Origin: Sphingomonadales bacterium | Lineage (GTDB): Bacteria; Bacteroidota; Bacteroidia; Chitinophagales; Chitinophagaceae | Assembly (NCBI GenBank): GCA_016872155.1 | Contig: VHBB01000003.1 | Location: 62,001 to 126,000, forward strand | Direction: 5' to 3' | Length of the DNA stretch: 64,000 bases | Shown: positions 25,919 to 35,815 of the stretch, piece after piece | Layout of the letters: each line of letters begins with the position of its first letter | Numbering within the stretch: the first letter of the stretch is position 1 | Notes under the pieces: generated by a model | What the model saw: the letters and a program-made list of their open reading frames with translations, nothing else | The model's database searches: none | What the model was told of the DNA's origin: nothing | Translations under genes and position numbers: made by a program

Positions 25919-27640
25919 ATGAAAAATCGTTTCCCCCTTTTAATAGCCGGCCTTATTTTCTGTTGGCCTCTTTTTGCTCAAACAGCACCTGCGCCGCTAA
26001 AAAAAGAAGTGCCCAAGGGTTGGCATTTGCTAGATCAACAAGACAGCGGCTATGCCGGCATTAGTCTTTCAAAGGCCTATGCCTTTTTAAAAAGCCAGTC
26101 CCGTAAAAGCCAGCCTGTGGTGGTAGCCGTTATTGACTCGGGCATCGATACGCTACACGAAGATCTGCGCGGGGTGCTTTGGACCAATCCCAAGGAGATT
26201 CCCGGAAACGGAGTGGACGATGACAAGAATGGCTACATAGATGATCTGCACGGCTGGAATTTTCTGGGCGGAAAAGATGGACGTAACGTAGAGAAAGATT
26301 CGTACGAAGCTGCCCGAGTGTACCACCGCTATAAAAACGAATTTGAATCGATAGACCCAACGGTCGTAAAGTTCAATAAAGAGGGTTTCTACTTGTATAA
26401 CATGTGGGTACGCTCCAAGCAAGAAATTGCCGGCGAGAAAAAAGGGAACGGCGCTGAAATGATCATGATGAAAAGAGCCTATGGAAATTTATTGAAAAGC
26501 GATAGCGTACTTCGTAAGGCCTTAGGAAAAGACACCTTTCAAGGCAAGGATCTCTCCGATTTAAAGACAGACCAAGCTGATGTAAAAAAAGCCCGCTCAG
26601 CCCTCTATAACCTGATGCTTAACAACGACGCACTCGAAGCAAGCAATATCGAATTCTTAGAAGGCTTTGGCGACTACATACGCTCTATGGAGCAAAAAGA
26701 GGAGGCCGCCGAAAAGGCACCCGAAAATTATCGGGGTACTATTGTGGGCGATAACGAGCAAGACATCAACGACCAAAGCTATGGCAATACCGATATTATG
26801 GCCACCGCCAAATCGGCGTTGCATGGTACGCATGTTTCTGGCATCATCGCGGCCAGTCGGGATAATAATAAAGGAACCGATGGCGTGGCAGACCATGTAA
26901 AGATCATGACACTGCGGGCAGTTCCCGACGGCGATGAGCATGATAAGGATATTGCACTGGCCATTCGGTACGCAGCAGATAATGGAGCGCAGATCATCAA
27001 TATGAGTTTCGGAAAAAGCTATTCTCCCGAAAAAAAATGGGTAGATGAAGCCGTGGCCTATGCCGCACAAAAAGGAGTATTGCTGGTACATGCAGCCGGC
27101 AACGATGCCAAAAATCTCGATACGACCTTTAATTTTCCTACACCCCTTTCCATTGCAGGAGAACGTGCCGAAAATTGGATCACCGTCGGCGCCAGTGGCG
27201 ACCCCGATGCCGGGGGCTATACCGCCTCTTTCTCGAATTACGGAAAGAACGAAGTAGATGTTTTCGCTCCCGGCGTTAAGATCTATGCTCCTGTACCTGG
27301 TGGCAACACCTATCAGTTCTTGCAAGGCACCAGTATGGCCTCTCCGGTCGTAGCCGGAGTAGCAGCGCTTTTATTAGAATATTTTCCAACCCTTAGTGCC
27401 CGCCAATTAAAAATGGTGATCGAAAAGTCGGCCGTGGTCGTAAAAGATTCCGTGCGTAACCCGGGCTCCGGAGAAAAAGTATTGCTAAGCGATCTATGCA
27501 GAACAGGTGGACTTGTCAACGCCTTCGAGGCTGTTAAACTGGCCGCAACGATAAAGGGAGAGCGAAAAATACCACCAACTCCCGCAAAGCCCACCACTAA
27601 ACCGGCAGCAACACCTGTAAAAAAGACCAAGGGCTTCTAA
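25919..27640 (+). CDS. Secreted subtilisin-like serine protease (S8)
   Basis: A 573-residue exported peptidase. A signal peptide ends near residue 20 (FAQTA). The catalytic triad is Asp73 (VAVIDSGIDTLHEDL), His302 (HGTHVSGIIAA) and the serine of GTSMASPVVAG near residue 475. About 180 residues, partly charged and helical-looking, are inserted between the Asp and His blocks, longer than in classical subtilisins but common in this Bacteroidota subgroup. The C-terminal tail is a short Pro/Lys/Thr-rich stretch with no recognisable sorting domain. It lies between the ALDH gene and accD. Confidence 0.92.
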   Translation: MKNRFPLLIAGLIFCWPLFAQTAPAPLKKEVPKGWHLLDQQDSGYAGISLSKAYAFLKSQSRKSQPVVVAVIDSGIDTLHEDLRGVLWTNPKEIPGNGVDDDKNGYIDDLHGWNFLGGKDGRNVEKDSYEAARVYHRYKNEFESIDPTVVKFNKEGFYLYNMWVRSKQEIAGEKKGNGAEMIMMKRAYGNLLKSDSVLRKALGKDTFQGKDLSDLKTDQADVKKARSALYNLMLNNDALEASNIEFLEGFGDYIRSMEQKEEAAEKAPENYRGTIVGDNEQDINDQSYGNTDIMATAKSALHGTHVSGIIAASRDNNKGTDGVADHVKIMTLRAVPDGDEHDKDIALAIRYAADNGAQIINMSFGKSYSPEKKWVDEAVAYAAQKGVLLVHAAGNDAKNLDTTFNFPTPLSIAGERAENWITVGASGDPDAGGYTASFSNYGKNEVDVFAPGVKIYAPVPGGNTYQFLQGTSMASPVVAGVAALLLEYFPTLSARQLKMVIEKSAVVVKDSVRNPGSGEKVLLSDLCRTGGLVNAFEAVKLAATIKGERKIPPTPAKPTTKPAATPVKKTKGF

Positions 27641-27684
27641 AAGGGCTCTCATTCCCCGAAAAGAACCTAATAGCAGGGCTTTAC

Positions 27685-27692
27685 TATATTTG
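27685..27692 (+). promoter_or_regulatory. Putative -7 box (TATATTTG) for accD
   Basis: Exact TAnnTTTG ending 16 bases before the accD ATG, in the 68-base gap after the protease gene. No clear -33 TTG. Confidence 0.45.
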
Positions 27693-27708
27693 TTGAACAA
27701 GAAAGGTT

Positions 27709-28623
27709 ATGGCCAAAAAAATTGAAGACCTCGACGTAAACCTAACCGGTGAGGGCTCCTCTCCGGAAGGGCCGCGAAGCAGTTGGTTTAAGCGGATCAA
27801 AAAGGGGATCAATACCCGTACCTCAGAGAAGATGGAGACGCCCGAGGGACTCTGGAACAAATGTCCTGACTGTGGCCATATCTGTACCTCGCATGACCTG
27901 AAAGAAAATTGGCATGTATGCCCCAAATGCACCTACCACTTTCGCATTAACAGCGATGCTTATTACGAGATCATTTTTGACAATAACCAGTACACCGAAC
28001 TGTTCGCCTCGATACGCAGTAAGGACTTCTTGGAATTTACCGATCTAAAACCTTACAAAAAAAGACTCGAAGATATTTGGAGCAAGACCGAGCTACACGA
28101 TTCCATGCGCGTAGCGGTAGGAGAAGTAAACGGAAAGAAGCTGGTGGTCGCCTGTATGGACTTTGAATTTATCGGTGGCTCGCTGGGCAGTGTGATGGGC
28201 GAAAAATTCTCACGGGCGGTCGACTACTGTATCAAACATCACCTACCCTATCTCGTTATCTCAAAAAGCGGCGGGGCTCGTATGATGGAGAGCGCTTTCT
28301 CGCTAATGCAGCTGGCAAAGACAAGTGGCAAACTCTCACAATTAAGCGATGCCAAACTTCCGTACATCTCACTGCTGACCGATCCTACGTTTGGAGGTAT
28401 CTCTGCCTCTTTTGGTATGCTGGGAGATCTCAACATTGCTGAACCCGGCGCCCTGATCGGCTTTGCGGGTCCACGGGTCATTAAGGAGACCATCAAAAAA
28501 GACTTGCCCGAAGGGTTTCAGCGTTCGGAGTTTATTTTAGAACATGGATTTTTGGATTTTATCGTTCCCCGCAAAGAGCTAAAGCAAAAGCTCTTTTCGC
28601 TCATTACCCTATTTGAACAATAG
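27709..28623 (+). CDS. accD: Acetyl-CoA carboxylase carboxyltransferase subunit beta
   Basis: A 304-residue subunit that, with AccA, transfers the carboxyl group from biotin to acetyl-CoA to form malonyl-CoA for fatty acid synthesis. The N-terminal zinc ribbon is Cys52, Cys55, Cys71 and Cys74 (CPDC and CPKC). The crotonase-fold core includes SKSGGARMMESAFSLMQ, LLTDPTFGGISASFGMLGD and GFAGPRVI. Length is normal. It is followed 24 bases later by smpB in the same direction. Confidence 0.98.
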   Translation: MAKKIEDLDVNLTGEGSSPEGPRSSWFKRIKKGINTRTSEKMETPEGLWNKCPDCGHICTSHDLKENWHVCPKCTYHFRINSDAYYEIIFDNNQYTELFASIRSKDFLEFTDLKPYKKRLEDIWSKTELHDSMRVAVGEVNGKKLVVACMDFEFIGGSLGSVMGEKFSRAVDYCIKHHLPYLVISKSGGARMMESAFSLMQLAKTSGKLSQLSDAKLPYISLLTDPTFGGISASFGMLGDLNIAEPGALIGFAGPRVIKETIKKDLPEGFQRSEFILEHGFLDFIVPRKELKQKLFSLITLFEQ

Positions 28624-28647
28624 TTCACGCACGGCATTACCTTTTTT

Positions 28648-29085
28648 ATGCAGGCCCTTCAAAACAGACAGGCACTCTATGATTATTTTATAGAAACACG
28701 CTACCAAGCGGGTCTGGTACTGTTAGGCACCGAGGTAAAATCGCTTCGAGAAGGAAAAGCCAGTTTTAACGACAGCTTTTGTGTCGTACAGGGCGGTGAG
28801 GTGTTCATAAAATCACTGCATATAGCCCCCTACAGCCATGGCTCGCACAGCAATCACGAACCCTTGCGAGACAGAAAATTGCTGCTGAGTAAAAAAGAGA
28901 TCGGAAAGATCGCTTCGTCGCTTAAAGAAAAAGGCTACACGCTGGTACCCCTTCGCATCTTCTTTACCGAAAAAGGACTGGTCAAGATCGAGATCGGACT
29001 GGGCAAAGGAAAAAAAGAATACGATAAGCGAGATACGATCAAAAAAAGAGAAGCCGAGCGAGAAATCAAGCGAAAAGGCCTCTAA
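28648..29085 (+). CDS. smpB: SsrA-binding protein
   Basis: A 145-residue partner of tmRNA in rescue of stalled ribosomes. Recognised features are YFIETRYQAGLVLLGTEVKS, the strand segment VQGGEVFIKSLHIAPY, and the basic C-terminal tail with YDKRDTIKKREAEREIKR that acts in the decoding site. Length is normal. It follows accD closely and converges with parC across 13 bases. The ssrA gene itself is not in the window. Confidence 0.97.
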   Translation: MQALQNRQALYDYFIETRYQAGLVLLGTEVKSLREGKASFNDSFCVVQGGEVFIKSLHIAPYSHGSHSNHEPLRDRKLLLSKKEIGKIASSLKEKGYTLVPLRIFFTEKGLVKIEIGLGKGKKEYDKRDTIKKREAEREIKRKGL

Positions 29086-29098
29086 CCATACAGACCAC

Positions 29099-31606
29099 CT
29101 ACTCAAACAACTCGGGCTGCGTATTGAGCTTTGTCTTGACCCATTCCATTTCGGTAGACTTGCTAAAATCGGCCAGCTTGGTACCCACGGTCTTCCACCC
29201 CGTCACCTCTGCCATCTTGCTCAATTTTAACTTTGCCTTTCGGATCTGCGCCCCCTTTCCCTGTTGCATGCTTAGCACCGGCTCGGCATCGGTAGTTACA
29301 GCTTCTACATAATTATCGGAGCCCTCTTTTATAAAACAGAATTTGGTTCGCAGCGTACTCGTCTCTACTTTAAAGCGCTTGAGTATGTATTGCTTTTTAT
29401 CGGCATCGACATACACGGCGGTTACAATTTTCTCGGGATCGAATTTTTCGATCTGTAATACTTTATCGGCATCGAATTTTTGCGTGGTCTCCTGGTCGGT
29501 AATCTCGTAGTTACCATCGCTGTAAATAACCAATAGCAGATCGTCGGGATCAAAAGAGCCCAAGGGCATTCCTTTTTCTTCGGAGTTCAGACGCCCAAAT
29601 TGGTCATCGAACCAAAGTCTTTTTGCAGAGAGGGTCGACTTGCCGGCTTCTTTGAACTTGACTTGCTTAATGGGATACTTGGTCACCTGATTTCCCATGC
29701 CGCTTCTGCCCTTTACGGCCAGGGTCTCGAAATAAAAATCGAACTCTTTAATGCGTGCCGATGAGCCCGGTGTTAGCAATATCTTTACCAATTCGGCTTC
29801 TCCGTTGGGATTGACACTCAGATAATGCACCTTACTTTTTTCATCCCCCTTGGTCAGGTCATATTCCTTGTCGCGGGTTACGCCGGTAACAGTGAATCGT
29901 TTTGCATAACTAACCCCACCCTTTCCATCGGCATAGATCATGTTGTACGTGGTGCGTTCATCGTTCTTTTGAAAGATGGCCACATGCAGTATGTCTTTAC
30001 CAATAAAGGACTTTTCGGACACCTTTACCACTTTTAAAATTCCTCGCTTGGTAAACGCTATAATATCATCGAGGTCAGAACACTCGAAAAGTAGCTCGTC
30101 TTTTTTAAGGCCCGTTCCAATAAACCCTTCTTCGCGATTGACATAAAGTTTGGTATTGGCGATAGCCACTTGTTTGGCCTCGATAATCTCGAACTCTTTG
30201 ATCTCGGTGCGTCGTTCGCGACCCTTACCGTACTTTTTTAGCAATCCTTCGTAATAAGCCACGGCAAAATCCACAAGATGATCCAGATCGTGTCGAACTT
30301 GCTTCATACCAGCCTCGAGTTCGCGTATTTGCTCGTTAAGTTCATCGATATCGAGCTTATAGATTCTTCTGACAGGCTTTTCGGTAAGCTTTACAATGTC
30401 TTCACGGCTGATCGCTCGTTTGAGTTTTTTCTTAAAAGGATCAAAGGCTTCGTCGATAGCGACTAAGACCTTTTCCCAGCTGCTGTGTTTCTTTTCTAGC
30501 TCTTTGTATATTTTTTCTTCGAAGAATATCTTTTCGAGCGAGGTGTAATGCCATTTTTCCTGAAGCTCCGCCAGCCGGATACGAAGTTCTTTTTCTAACA
30601 ACGACTTGGTATGGTCAACAGAGAATTTCAACAACTCTTGTACCCCCAGAAATTGTGGCTTTTGCTCGGCAATTACACAGGCATTCGGAGAAATGGAGAT
30701 CTCGCAATCGGTAAATTTATACAAGGCATCAATGGTGATATCGGGCGAAATACCGGCCGCCAGATCGACCAAAATCTCTACCTCCGCAGCCGTATTGTCC
30801 GTTACCTTCTTGATCTTGATCTTTCCTTGGTCGTTCGCTTTTACAATCGACTCCATCAGTTGCATGGTGGTAACACCATATGGAACACTGCGAATGGCCA
30901 ATGTTTTCTTATCCCACTCCTCGATATGGGCACGAACTTTAACCTTACCGCCTCTTTTACCCTGGTTGTAATCGGATACATCAATAAGCCCCCCGGTCTG
31001 AAAATCAGGAAAGAGTTCAAATCGACGGCCACGCAGGTATTTAACGGAAGCCTCTAAGAGCTCACAAAAATTATGTGGGAGTATCTTGGTCGAAAGACCA
31101 ACAGCAATTCCGTCGGCACCTTGGGCCAACAATAACGGAAACTTCATGGGCAAGGTAACCGGCTCTTGCTTTCGACCATCATAGCTAAGCTGCCATTGAG
31201 TAGTCTTGGGATTAAAAGCTACTTCTAATGCAAATTTGCTAAGACGAGCCTCTATATAACGGGCCGCAGCGGCATCGTCTCCGGTTCTTACATCGCCCCA
31301 GTTACCTTGTGTATCGATCAATACGTCCTTTTGTCCGAGATTGACCAGTGCATCTCCTATGCTAGCATCGCCGTGGGGATGATACTGCATGGCCTGCCCG
31401 ATTATGTTAGCCACTTTATTATAGCGACCATCGTCCATCTCTTTCATGGCATGAAGAATACGACGCTGTACGGGCTTTAATCCATCTTCGATTGCAGGTA
31501 CGGCACGCTCCAAGATCACGTACGAGGCATAATCCAGAAACCAATGCTTGTACTGCCCTTGAATACCGGTATCACCGGCTTGCGCTATGGGTGCTTTCGT
31601 TTTCAA
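29099..31606 (-). CDS. parC: DNA topoisomerase IV subunit A
   Basis: An 835-residue type IIA topoisomerase subunit that decatenates daughter chromosomes together with ParE. The catalytic tyrosine is Tyr117 in AAAARYIEARL. The breakage domain begins HWFLDYASYVILERAVPAIEDG and the C-terminal part contains beta-propeller-like repeats. The loop HPHGDASIGDAL carries alanine where GyrA/ParC of E. coli have serine, a variant I recall as common in this phylum. The start is TTG at 31606, since a stop lies two codons upstream and the first in-frame ATG would remove the conserved core. It ends the smc-to-parC run. Confidence 0.93.
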   Translation of the reverse strand: MKTKAPIAQAGDTGIQGQYKHWFLDYASYVILERAVPAIEDGLKPVQRRILHAMKEMDDGRYNKVANIIGQAMQYHPHGDASIGDALVNLGQKDVLIDTQGNWGDVRTGDDAAAARYIEARLSKFALEVAFNPKTTQWQLSYDGRKQEPVTLPMKFPLLLAQGADGIAVGLSTKILPHNFCELLEASVKYLRGRRFELFPDFQTGGLIDVSDYNQGKRGGKVKVRAHIEEWDKKTLAIRSVPYGVTTMQLMESIVKANDQGKIKIKKVTDNTAAEVEILVDLAAGISPDITIDALYKFTDCEISISPNACVIAEQKPQFLGVQELLKFSVDHTKSLLEKELRIRLAELQEKWHYTSLEKIFFEEKIYKELEKKHSSWEKVLVAIDEAFDPFKKKLKRAISREDIVKLTEKPVRRIYKLDIDELNEQIRELEAGMKQVRHDLDHLVDFAVAYYEGLLKKYGKGRERRTEIKEFEIIEAKQVAIANTKLYVNREEGFIGTGLKKDELLFECSDLDDIIAFTKRGILKVVKVSEKSFIGKDILHVAIFQKNDERTTYNMIYADGKGGVSYAKRFTVTGVTRDKEYDLTKGDEKSKVHYLSVNPNGEAELVKILLTPGSSARIKEFDFYFETLAVKGRSGMGNQVTKYPIKQVKFKEAGKSTLSAKRLWFDDQFGRLNSEEKGMPLGSFDPDDLLLVIYSDGNYEITDQETTQKFDADKVLQIEKFDPEKIVTAVYVDADKKQYILKRFKVETSTLRTKFCFIKEGSDNYVEAVTTDAEPVLSMQQGKGAQIRKAKLKLSKMAEVTGWKTVGTKLADFSKSTEMEWVKTKLNTQPELFE

Positions 31607-31622
31607 CGGTCATTGACTTTTT

Positions 31623-32471
31623 TTATGGTTCAACAGTAGCCGACTCGTCTTTAGAGCCAAAGGCGCCGGGTTGTCTAAACTCCAGCTCCTTCCAAGGCCC
31701 ACCTGGTTCTCCTTTCAGTTCTAGTACCCCTGCTTCTACCAGCGAACGAAGACGGCTCATTAAAAATACATCCCCGGTTCGGTTTTTCATACGCAGGTGC
31801 AACTGGTTCAGCAAACGAGTAGACTTTTGCCAATCGCCGCCAACAAAACGACGGATCTCTTGGTCATAGCAAGAAATCTCTTTACTGACCAGCTTCTTGC
31901 CACCTTCGAGCCAACGAACCAAACCATTCTCATTACAAAGTTTAGTCCATTCGTCCGGATCGATCTCAAATTCACTTAGGGTAATGGGGCGAGCCAGCTT
32001 TTTGGCCTTTAAGAACTCGGCCGGTCTTATCTCGCTCAAAAAACTGGGATAGAATAACTGCCCCTTCTCATTTAAAAAAGGAAGGTTGTTCATGTATAAG
32101 ATCAATACCCGCCCCTGGTAGGCTCTCAACTGCGAGGTTAGCCAGTAGTAACCCGATACATCATGTTGATTTTGTCCCATCCAGATCCAGCACTCATTCG
32201 AATCCTCTTGGTCCAAGTACTTTTTTATGGATAAAACGGTCGCATCATCGTCGATCTGATCGGCCCGCTCCGTTCCATAGGGTGATCCGGATAGCAGTTG
32301 CTTCCACCATTGCTTTCTTCTTTCTTTGCCTTCCGGGGTACCCAGCTCATCGAGCGGACCCACGGCAAAATCATCGCGAATCAATTCGACGGGTCCCTCT
32401 AGCGTAGGATCCAGCCCTATTACTTCGTGGAGTAAAGCAACTTCAGGTTCATTAAAGACAAGGTGGAGCAT
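31623..32471 (-). CDS. DUF1835 domain protein
   Basis: A 282-residue cytoplasmic protein. The N-terminal DUF1835 domain is visible as LHLVFNEPEVALL, then LIRDDFAVGPLDEL and the CWIWMGQNQHDVSGYYWL block; a C-terminal part with LRMKNRTGDVFLMSRLRSL fits the companion DUF3658. No enzymatic function is established. It sits between the methyltransferase (7-base gap) and parC (16-base gap), so it is probably cotranscribed with the topoisomerase genes. Confidence 0.85.
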   Translation of the reverse strand: MLHLVFNEPEVALLHEVIGLDPTLEGPVELIRDDFAVGPLDELGTPEGKERRKQWWKQLLSGSPYGTERADQIDDDATVLSIKKYLDQEDSNECWIWMGQNQHDVSGYYWLTSQLRAYQGRVLILYMNNLPFLNEKGQLFYPSFLSEIRPAEFLKAKKLARPITLSEFEIDPDEWTKLCNENGLVRWLEGGKKLVSKEISCYDQEIRRFVGGDWQKSTRLLNQLHLRMKNRTGDVFLMSRLRSLVEAGVLELKGEPGGPWKELEFRQPGAFGSKDESATVEP

Positions 32472-32478
32472 ATCAAAA

Positions 32479-33270
32479 CTATTTTACGGCAACGGGCGTT
32501 ACCAGGTAATAAACACAAGTAGTTACAAAATTGCGCAGATAGGGGATCTTACGAAGCAGGGTCCATTGTTTTTTGGGATTCCATCCAAATTTCCATTGAT
32601 AGATCGGATTAATCAAATAATGTAAGGTCTTTAGGATACTATACCCCTGCTCCACACAGATGCGCTCAAAGCGTTCGATGGTGATGCGGGTATCGCGTAT
32701 CTCCAGCAGCTCACTGACGGGCTCGTTGTTGATTGTTAGCAGAAAGGCATAGAGCCTACGCGGTAATAAATGAACGTAAGGCAACTTGGCCAAAAAGGAA
32801 TGAGCAATTTGCTGGTGACCACCAAAGGGCATTTGCCAAGGAGGAAAGCCAAAAAAGATCACACCGCCGGGCACCAGCCAATTATGCATCGTTTTTAATA
32901 AGCGGGGCTGATCGTGTATATGCTCAATGACATCCTTTAATACGATAATGTCAAAAGCTCCCTTAAGGTCGCTGTTCAGATCGGTCTGGTAAATATCCTT
33001 ATCTACAAAATGGAGTTGACCGCGACCGATGGGTTCCCAAAGAAACCCACAGGCCCATTCTACGCGCCGGGGATCAAGCTCTACCCCCACTCCCTGACAT
33101 CCCCTTTCTAAAAAAGCATTTAACACCCCTCCTTCGCCGGCACCGATCTCTAACACACGCATACCCGGTGCAATCGTTACATGCTGCTCAATAAAGGGAA
33201 GTACATACCCCTTGGCAGTCAGGTATTGCATTTCAAAGTAGCGCTTGCGATCGGCATGAAAGTCAAACAT
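32479..33270 (-). CDS. Class I SAM-dependent methyltransferase
   Basis: A 263-residue protein with a Rossmann methyltransferase core. Motif I is VLEIGAGEGGVLNAFLERG with the acidic GVELD end of strand 2, motif II-like FDIIVLKDVIEHI, and GGVIFFGFPPW after. The IEHI segment is typical of the UbiG/Methyltransf_11 type. Substrate cannot be told. Its ATG shares a base with the parE stop (TGATG), so it is translated with parE. Confidence 0.85.
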   Translation of the reverse strand: MFDFHADRKRYFEMQYLTAKGYVLPFIEQHVTIAPGMRVLEIGAGEGGVLNAFLERGCQGVGVELDPRRVEWACGFLWEPIGRGQLHFVDKDIYQTDLNSDLKGAFDIIVLKDVIEHIHDQPRLLKTMHNWLVPGGVIFFGFPPWQMPFGGHQQIAHSFLAKLPYVHLLPRRLYAFLLTINNEPVSELLEIRDTRITIERFERICVEQGYSILKTLHYLINPIYQWKFGWNPKKQWTLLRKIPYLRNFVTTCVYYLVTPVAVK

Positions 33271-35174
33271 CAGTTTTCTAATTCGGTTTCTAGAGGCGTA
33301 TCGGATTCTATGCGGAGGTTATCGATAATAAACTCCTGACGATCGGGTGTGTTCTTTCCCATATAATACTCCAGTAATTGCTGCACATGATCTCCCTGCT
33401 CTAGTCGCATCAGCTGCTTGCGCATGTCGGGGCCAATAAACTGTGCAAATTCGTCTGGGCTAATCTCTCCTAATCCCTTAAAGCGGGTTACCTCGGGTTT
33501 TTGGCCCAGCTTCTTCATGGCCGCCATTTTCTCTTGCTCTGAATAACAATAGATCGTCTCTTGCTTATTGCGCACCCGAAACAGCGGGGTCTCTAATACA
33601 TATACTTTTTCGTGCTTGACCAGGTCTGGAAAAAATTGCAAGAAAAAAGTCATGAGTAAAAGTCGAATATGCATGCCATCTACATCGGCGTCGGTGGCGA
33701 TCACCACATTGTTATAGCGCAACCCGTCGAGTCCCTCTTCTATGTTAAGGGCGTGTTGCAGCAAATTAAACTCCTCATTTTCGTAGACCACTTTTTTGGT
33801 GAGCCCAAAACAGTTGAGAGGCTTACCGCGCAGGCTAAAGACCGCTTGTGATTCTACTTTTCGCGCTTTGGTAATCGATCCACTGGCACTATCGCCCTCG
33901 GTAATAAAGATGGTCGTTTCTTTTTGACGGGCTATGAATTCTTCTTTACCACGAGCCGGTGGTTCATCGTTAAAGTGAAAGCGACAATCCCGAAGTTTTC
34001 GATTATGGAGGTTAGCTTTCTTGGCCCTTTCGTTAGCCAGTTTTTTGATGCCGGCCAGCTCTTTTCGTTCCCGCTCACTTTGCTCAATGCGCTTTTTGAG
34101 GGCATCGGTCACCGTGGGATGCTTATGTAAATAGTTATCGAGCTCCTTGGCCAAAAAATCGCCCACGAACTGACGCATGCTGGGCCCCTCTATGTCGACA
34201 TTGACCGATCCCAGCTTGGTCTTGGTTTGCGACTCAAAGACCGGCTCTACCACCCGTACAGAGATAGCCGCCACAATGCCGGTTCGAATATCAGAGGCGT
34301 CATAATCTTTTTTAAAGAAATCACGGATAGTCTTTACATATGCCTCGCGGAATGCCTGTTGGTGGGTACCCCCTTGGGTCGTGTGTTGCCCATTGACGAA
34401 ACTGTAAATATCTTCTCCGTAATCGTTGGTATGCGAAAGGGCTACTTCGATATCGTTACCGATCAGGTGAATAATGGGATAGCGAATCTCATCTTCGTTG
34501 GTCTTGCGCTGGAGCAGATCGAGCAAGCCGTTCTTACTGTGATAAGACTTGCCGTTATAGTTGATCTTGAGCCCTGCATTCAAAAAACAATAATTCCAAA
34601 GTTGATTGTCGAGAAACTCGGGCAAAAACCGGTAATTCTTAAATACAGCTTCATCTGGCGTAAACGTTACAAGGGTTCCGTTGGGCTCTGTGGTCTTGGC
34701 TTCTTTTTGCTCTTTGACCAATTCTCCCCTAGAAAATTCGGCCGTTTTTTCTTTTCCTTCGCGGATGGCCGTTACCTTAAAATAGTTACTTAGGGCATTG
34801 ACCGCCTTGGTACCGACCCCGTTCAATCCTACCGATTTTTGAAAGGCTTTACTATCGTACTTGGCTCCGGTATTGATCTTACTGACCACATCGACTACTT
34901 TTCCTAGGGGAATTCCTCTGCCATAGTCCCGAACGGTCACTGTCTTGCCCTCTATAAGCAGGTCGATCGATTTACCAAATCCCATGGTGTACTCATCGAT
35001 GCAGTTATCCATCACTTCCTTGACCAATACATAAATACCGTCATCGGGTGATGATCCATCGCCCAGCTTACCGATGTACATTCCGGGACGAAGACGAATA
35101 TGCTGTTTCCAATCGAGCGACTGAATACTGTCTTCGTTATAAGAGAACAAGGAACTGTCTTTTTCTTTTGCCAT
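33270..35174 (-). CDS. parE: DNA topoisomerase IV subunit B
   Basis: A 634-residue ATPase subunit of topoisomerase IV from the ATG at 35174; an in-frame TTG at 35201 lies upstream of the promoter box and is rejected. The GHKL ATPase site is seen as [19 protein letters not shown] and [15 protein letters not shown]. The TOPRIM motifs are ITEGDSASG and the metal-binding [10 protein letters not shown], with the C-terminal [13 protein letters not shown]. The size fits ParE better than GyrB, and parC lies two genes downstream in the same direction. It has its own promoter although the peroxiredoxin gene ends only 35 bases upstream. Confidence 0.94.
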   Translation of the reverse strand: MAKEKDSSLFSYNEDSIQSLDWKQHIRLRPGMYIGKLGDGSSPDDGIYVLVKEVMDNCIDEYTMGFGKSIDLLIEGKTVTVRDYGRGIPLGKVVDVVSKINTGAKYDSKAFQKSVGLNGVGTKAVNALSNYFKVTAIREGKEKTAEFSRGELVKEQKEAKTTEPNGTLVTFTPDEAVFKNYRFLPEFLDNQLWNYCFLNAGLKINYNGKSYHSKNGLLDLLQRKTNEDEIRYPIIHLIGNDIEVALSHTNDYGEDIYSFVNGQHTTQGGTHQQAFREAYVKTIRDFFKKDYDASDIRTGIVAAISVRVVEPVFESQTKTKLGSVNVDIEGPSMRQFVGDFLAKELDNYLHKHPTVTDALKKRIEQSERERKELAGIKKLANERAKKANLHNRKLRDCRFHFNDEPPARGKEEFIARQKETTIFITEGDSASGSITKARKVESQAVFSLRGKPLNCFGLTKKVVYENEEFNLLQHALNIEEGLDGLRYNNVVIATDADVDGMHIRLLLMTFFLQFFPDLVKHEKVYVLETPLFRVRNKQETIYCYSEQEKMAAMKKLGQKPEVTRFKGLGEISPDEFAQFIGPDMRKQLMRLEQGDHVQQLLEYYMGKNTPDRQEFIIDNLRIESDTPLETELEN

Positions 35175-35189
35175 AGATATAAACGCAGG

Positions 35190-35197
35190 CAAATATA
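35190..35197 (-). promoter_or_regulatory. Promoter of parE (TATATTTG, with TTG at 35219-35221)
   Basis: Exact -7 box and a TTG 21 bases upstream, 15 bases before the ATG at 35174. Its position excludes the upstream TTG start. Confidence 0.55.
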
Positions 35198-35209
35198 CCA
35201 ATTGAGGGT

Positions 35210-35791
35210 CTACTGTTGCAACAACTCTTTTACACTTATTCGTCGCTTTTGATCGGGATCGAAGAACCGGTAGGTGATCGTGTAGTCCTTGCCCACTAAA
35301 AAGACAGAAGGCACCGGCAGATGCGGGGTATGGGGCGCATTGATCTTTGTCAGGTCTATACCACCGCTGCGATAACGTGCCAGTTGCGATTCGGAAAGCT
35401 CCTGCAACACGTCGTAGCGCTTAGCGATGCTATGCGCTGAATCGGACAGCAGCGAGAACCCGGCCCGCGTTTTTTGAAGGGTTTGAGCACGGCTCTCGTC
35501 GGACTCAGGGCCAATGGCAACAACGGCAATGTTTCGGTCAGTAAAAAAAGATAAAGAGTCTTGCAAGCGAGTCAGAAGACGAATACAAGAAGGACTCCAA
35601 TAGCCCCTATAAAAAACAAGTAAAACAGGGTCTCGCTTTGCAAGCTGTCTAAGATTGACCTCCCTTCCAAACTGATCGGTACCTGTAAAATCAGGAGCCT
35701 TGGCCCCTAAGAAAACCCCCTCGGGCTGACCCTGGGCAATTATCGGTGCCGACAAGACACAACAAAGCGTAAGAAAGAAAAAGCGTGTCAT
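35210..35791 (-). CDS. Exported peroxiredoxin-like protein (AhpC/TSA family)
   Basis: A 193-residue thioredoxin-fold protein with an N-terminal signal peptide ending near residue 20 (IIAQG). [16 protein letters not shown] and [13 protein letters not shown] are typical of the family. The usual WCPxC pair is changed: Ser66 replaces the first cysteine, while Cys69, aligned with the peroxidatic cysteine of PrxQ-type enzymes, is kept. It probably reduces peroxides in the periplasm with a single-cysteine mechanism; alternatively it is a redox-inert relative. It lies 24 bases after smc and 35 before parE. Confidence 0.82.
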   Translation of the reverse strand: MTRFFFLTLCCVLSAPIIAQGQPEGVFLGAKAPDFTGTDQFGREVNLRQLAKRDPVLLVFYRGYWSPSCIRLLTRLQDSLSFFTDRNIAVVAIGPESDESRAQTLQKTRAGFSLLSDSAHSIAKRYDVLQELSESQLARYRSGGIDLTKINAPHTPHLPVPSVFLVGKDYTITYRFFDPDQKRRISVKELLQQ

Positions 35792-35815
35792 ATAAACGAT
35801 ATCAACCCGGCAATA

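Noticed and set aside
32474-32481. TAGTTTTG as promoter of the DUF1835 gene
   Set aside because: The box ends 2 bases before the ATG, leaving no room for a start site, and overlaps the end of the methyltransferase gene; chance match is more likely.
35175-35201. Longer parE form starting at TTG 35201
   Set aside because: The promoter box at 35190-35197 lies inside the extra segment and the extra residues are not typical of ParE; the ATG at 35174 is preferred.
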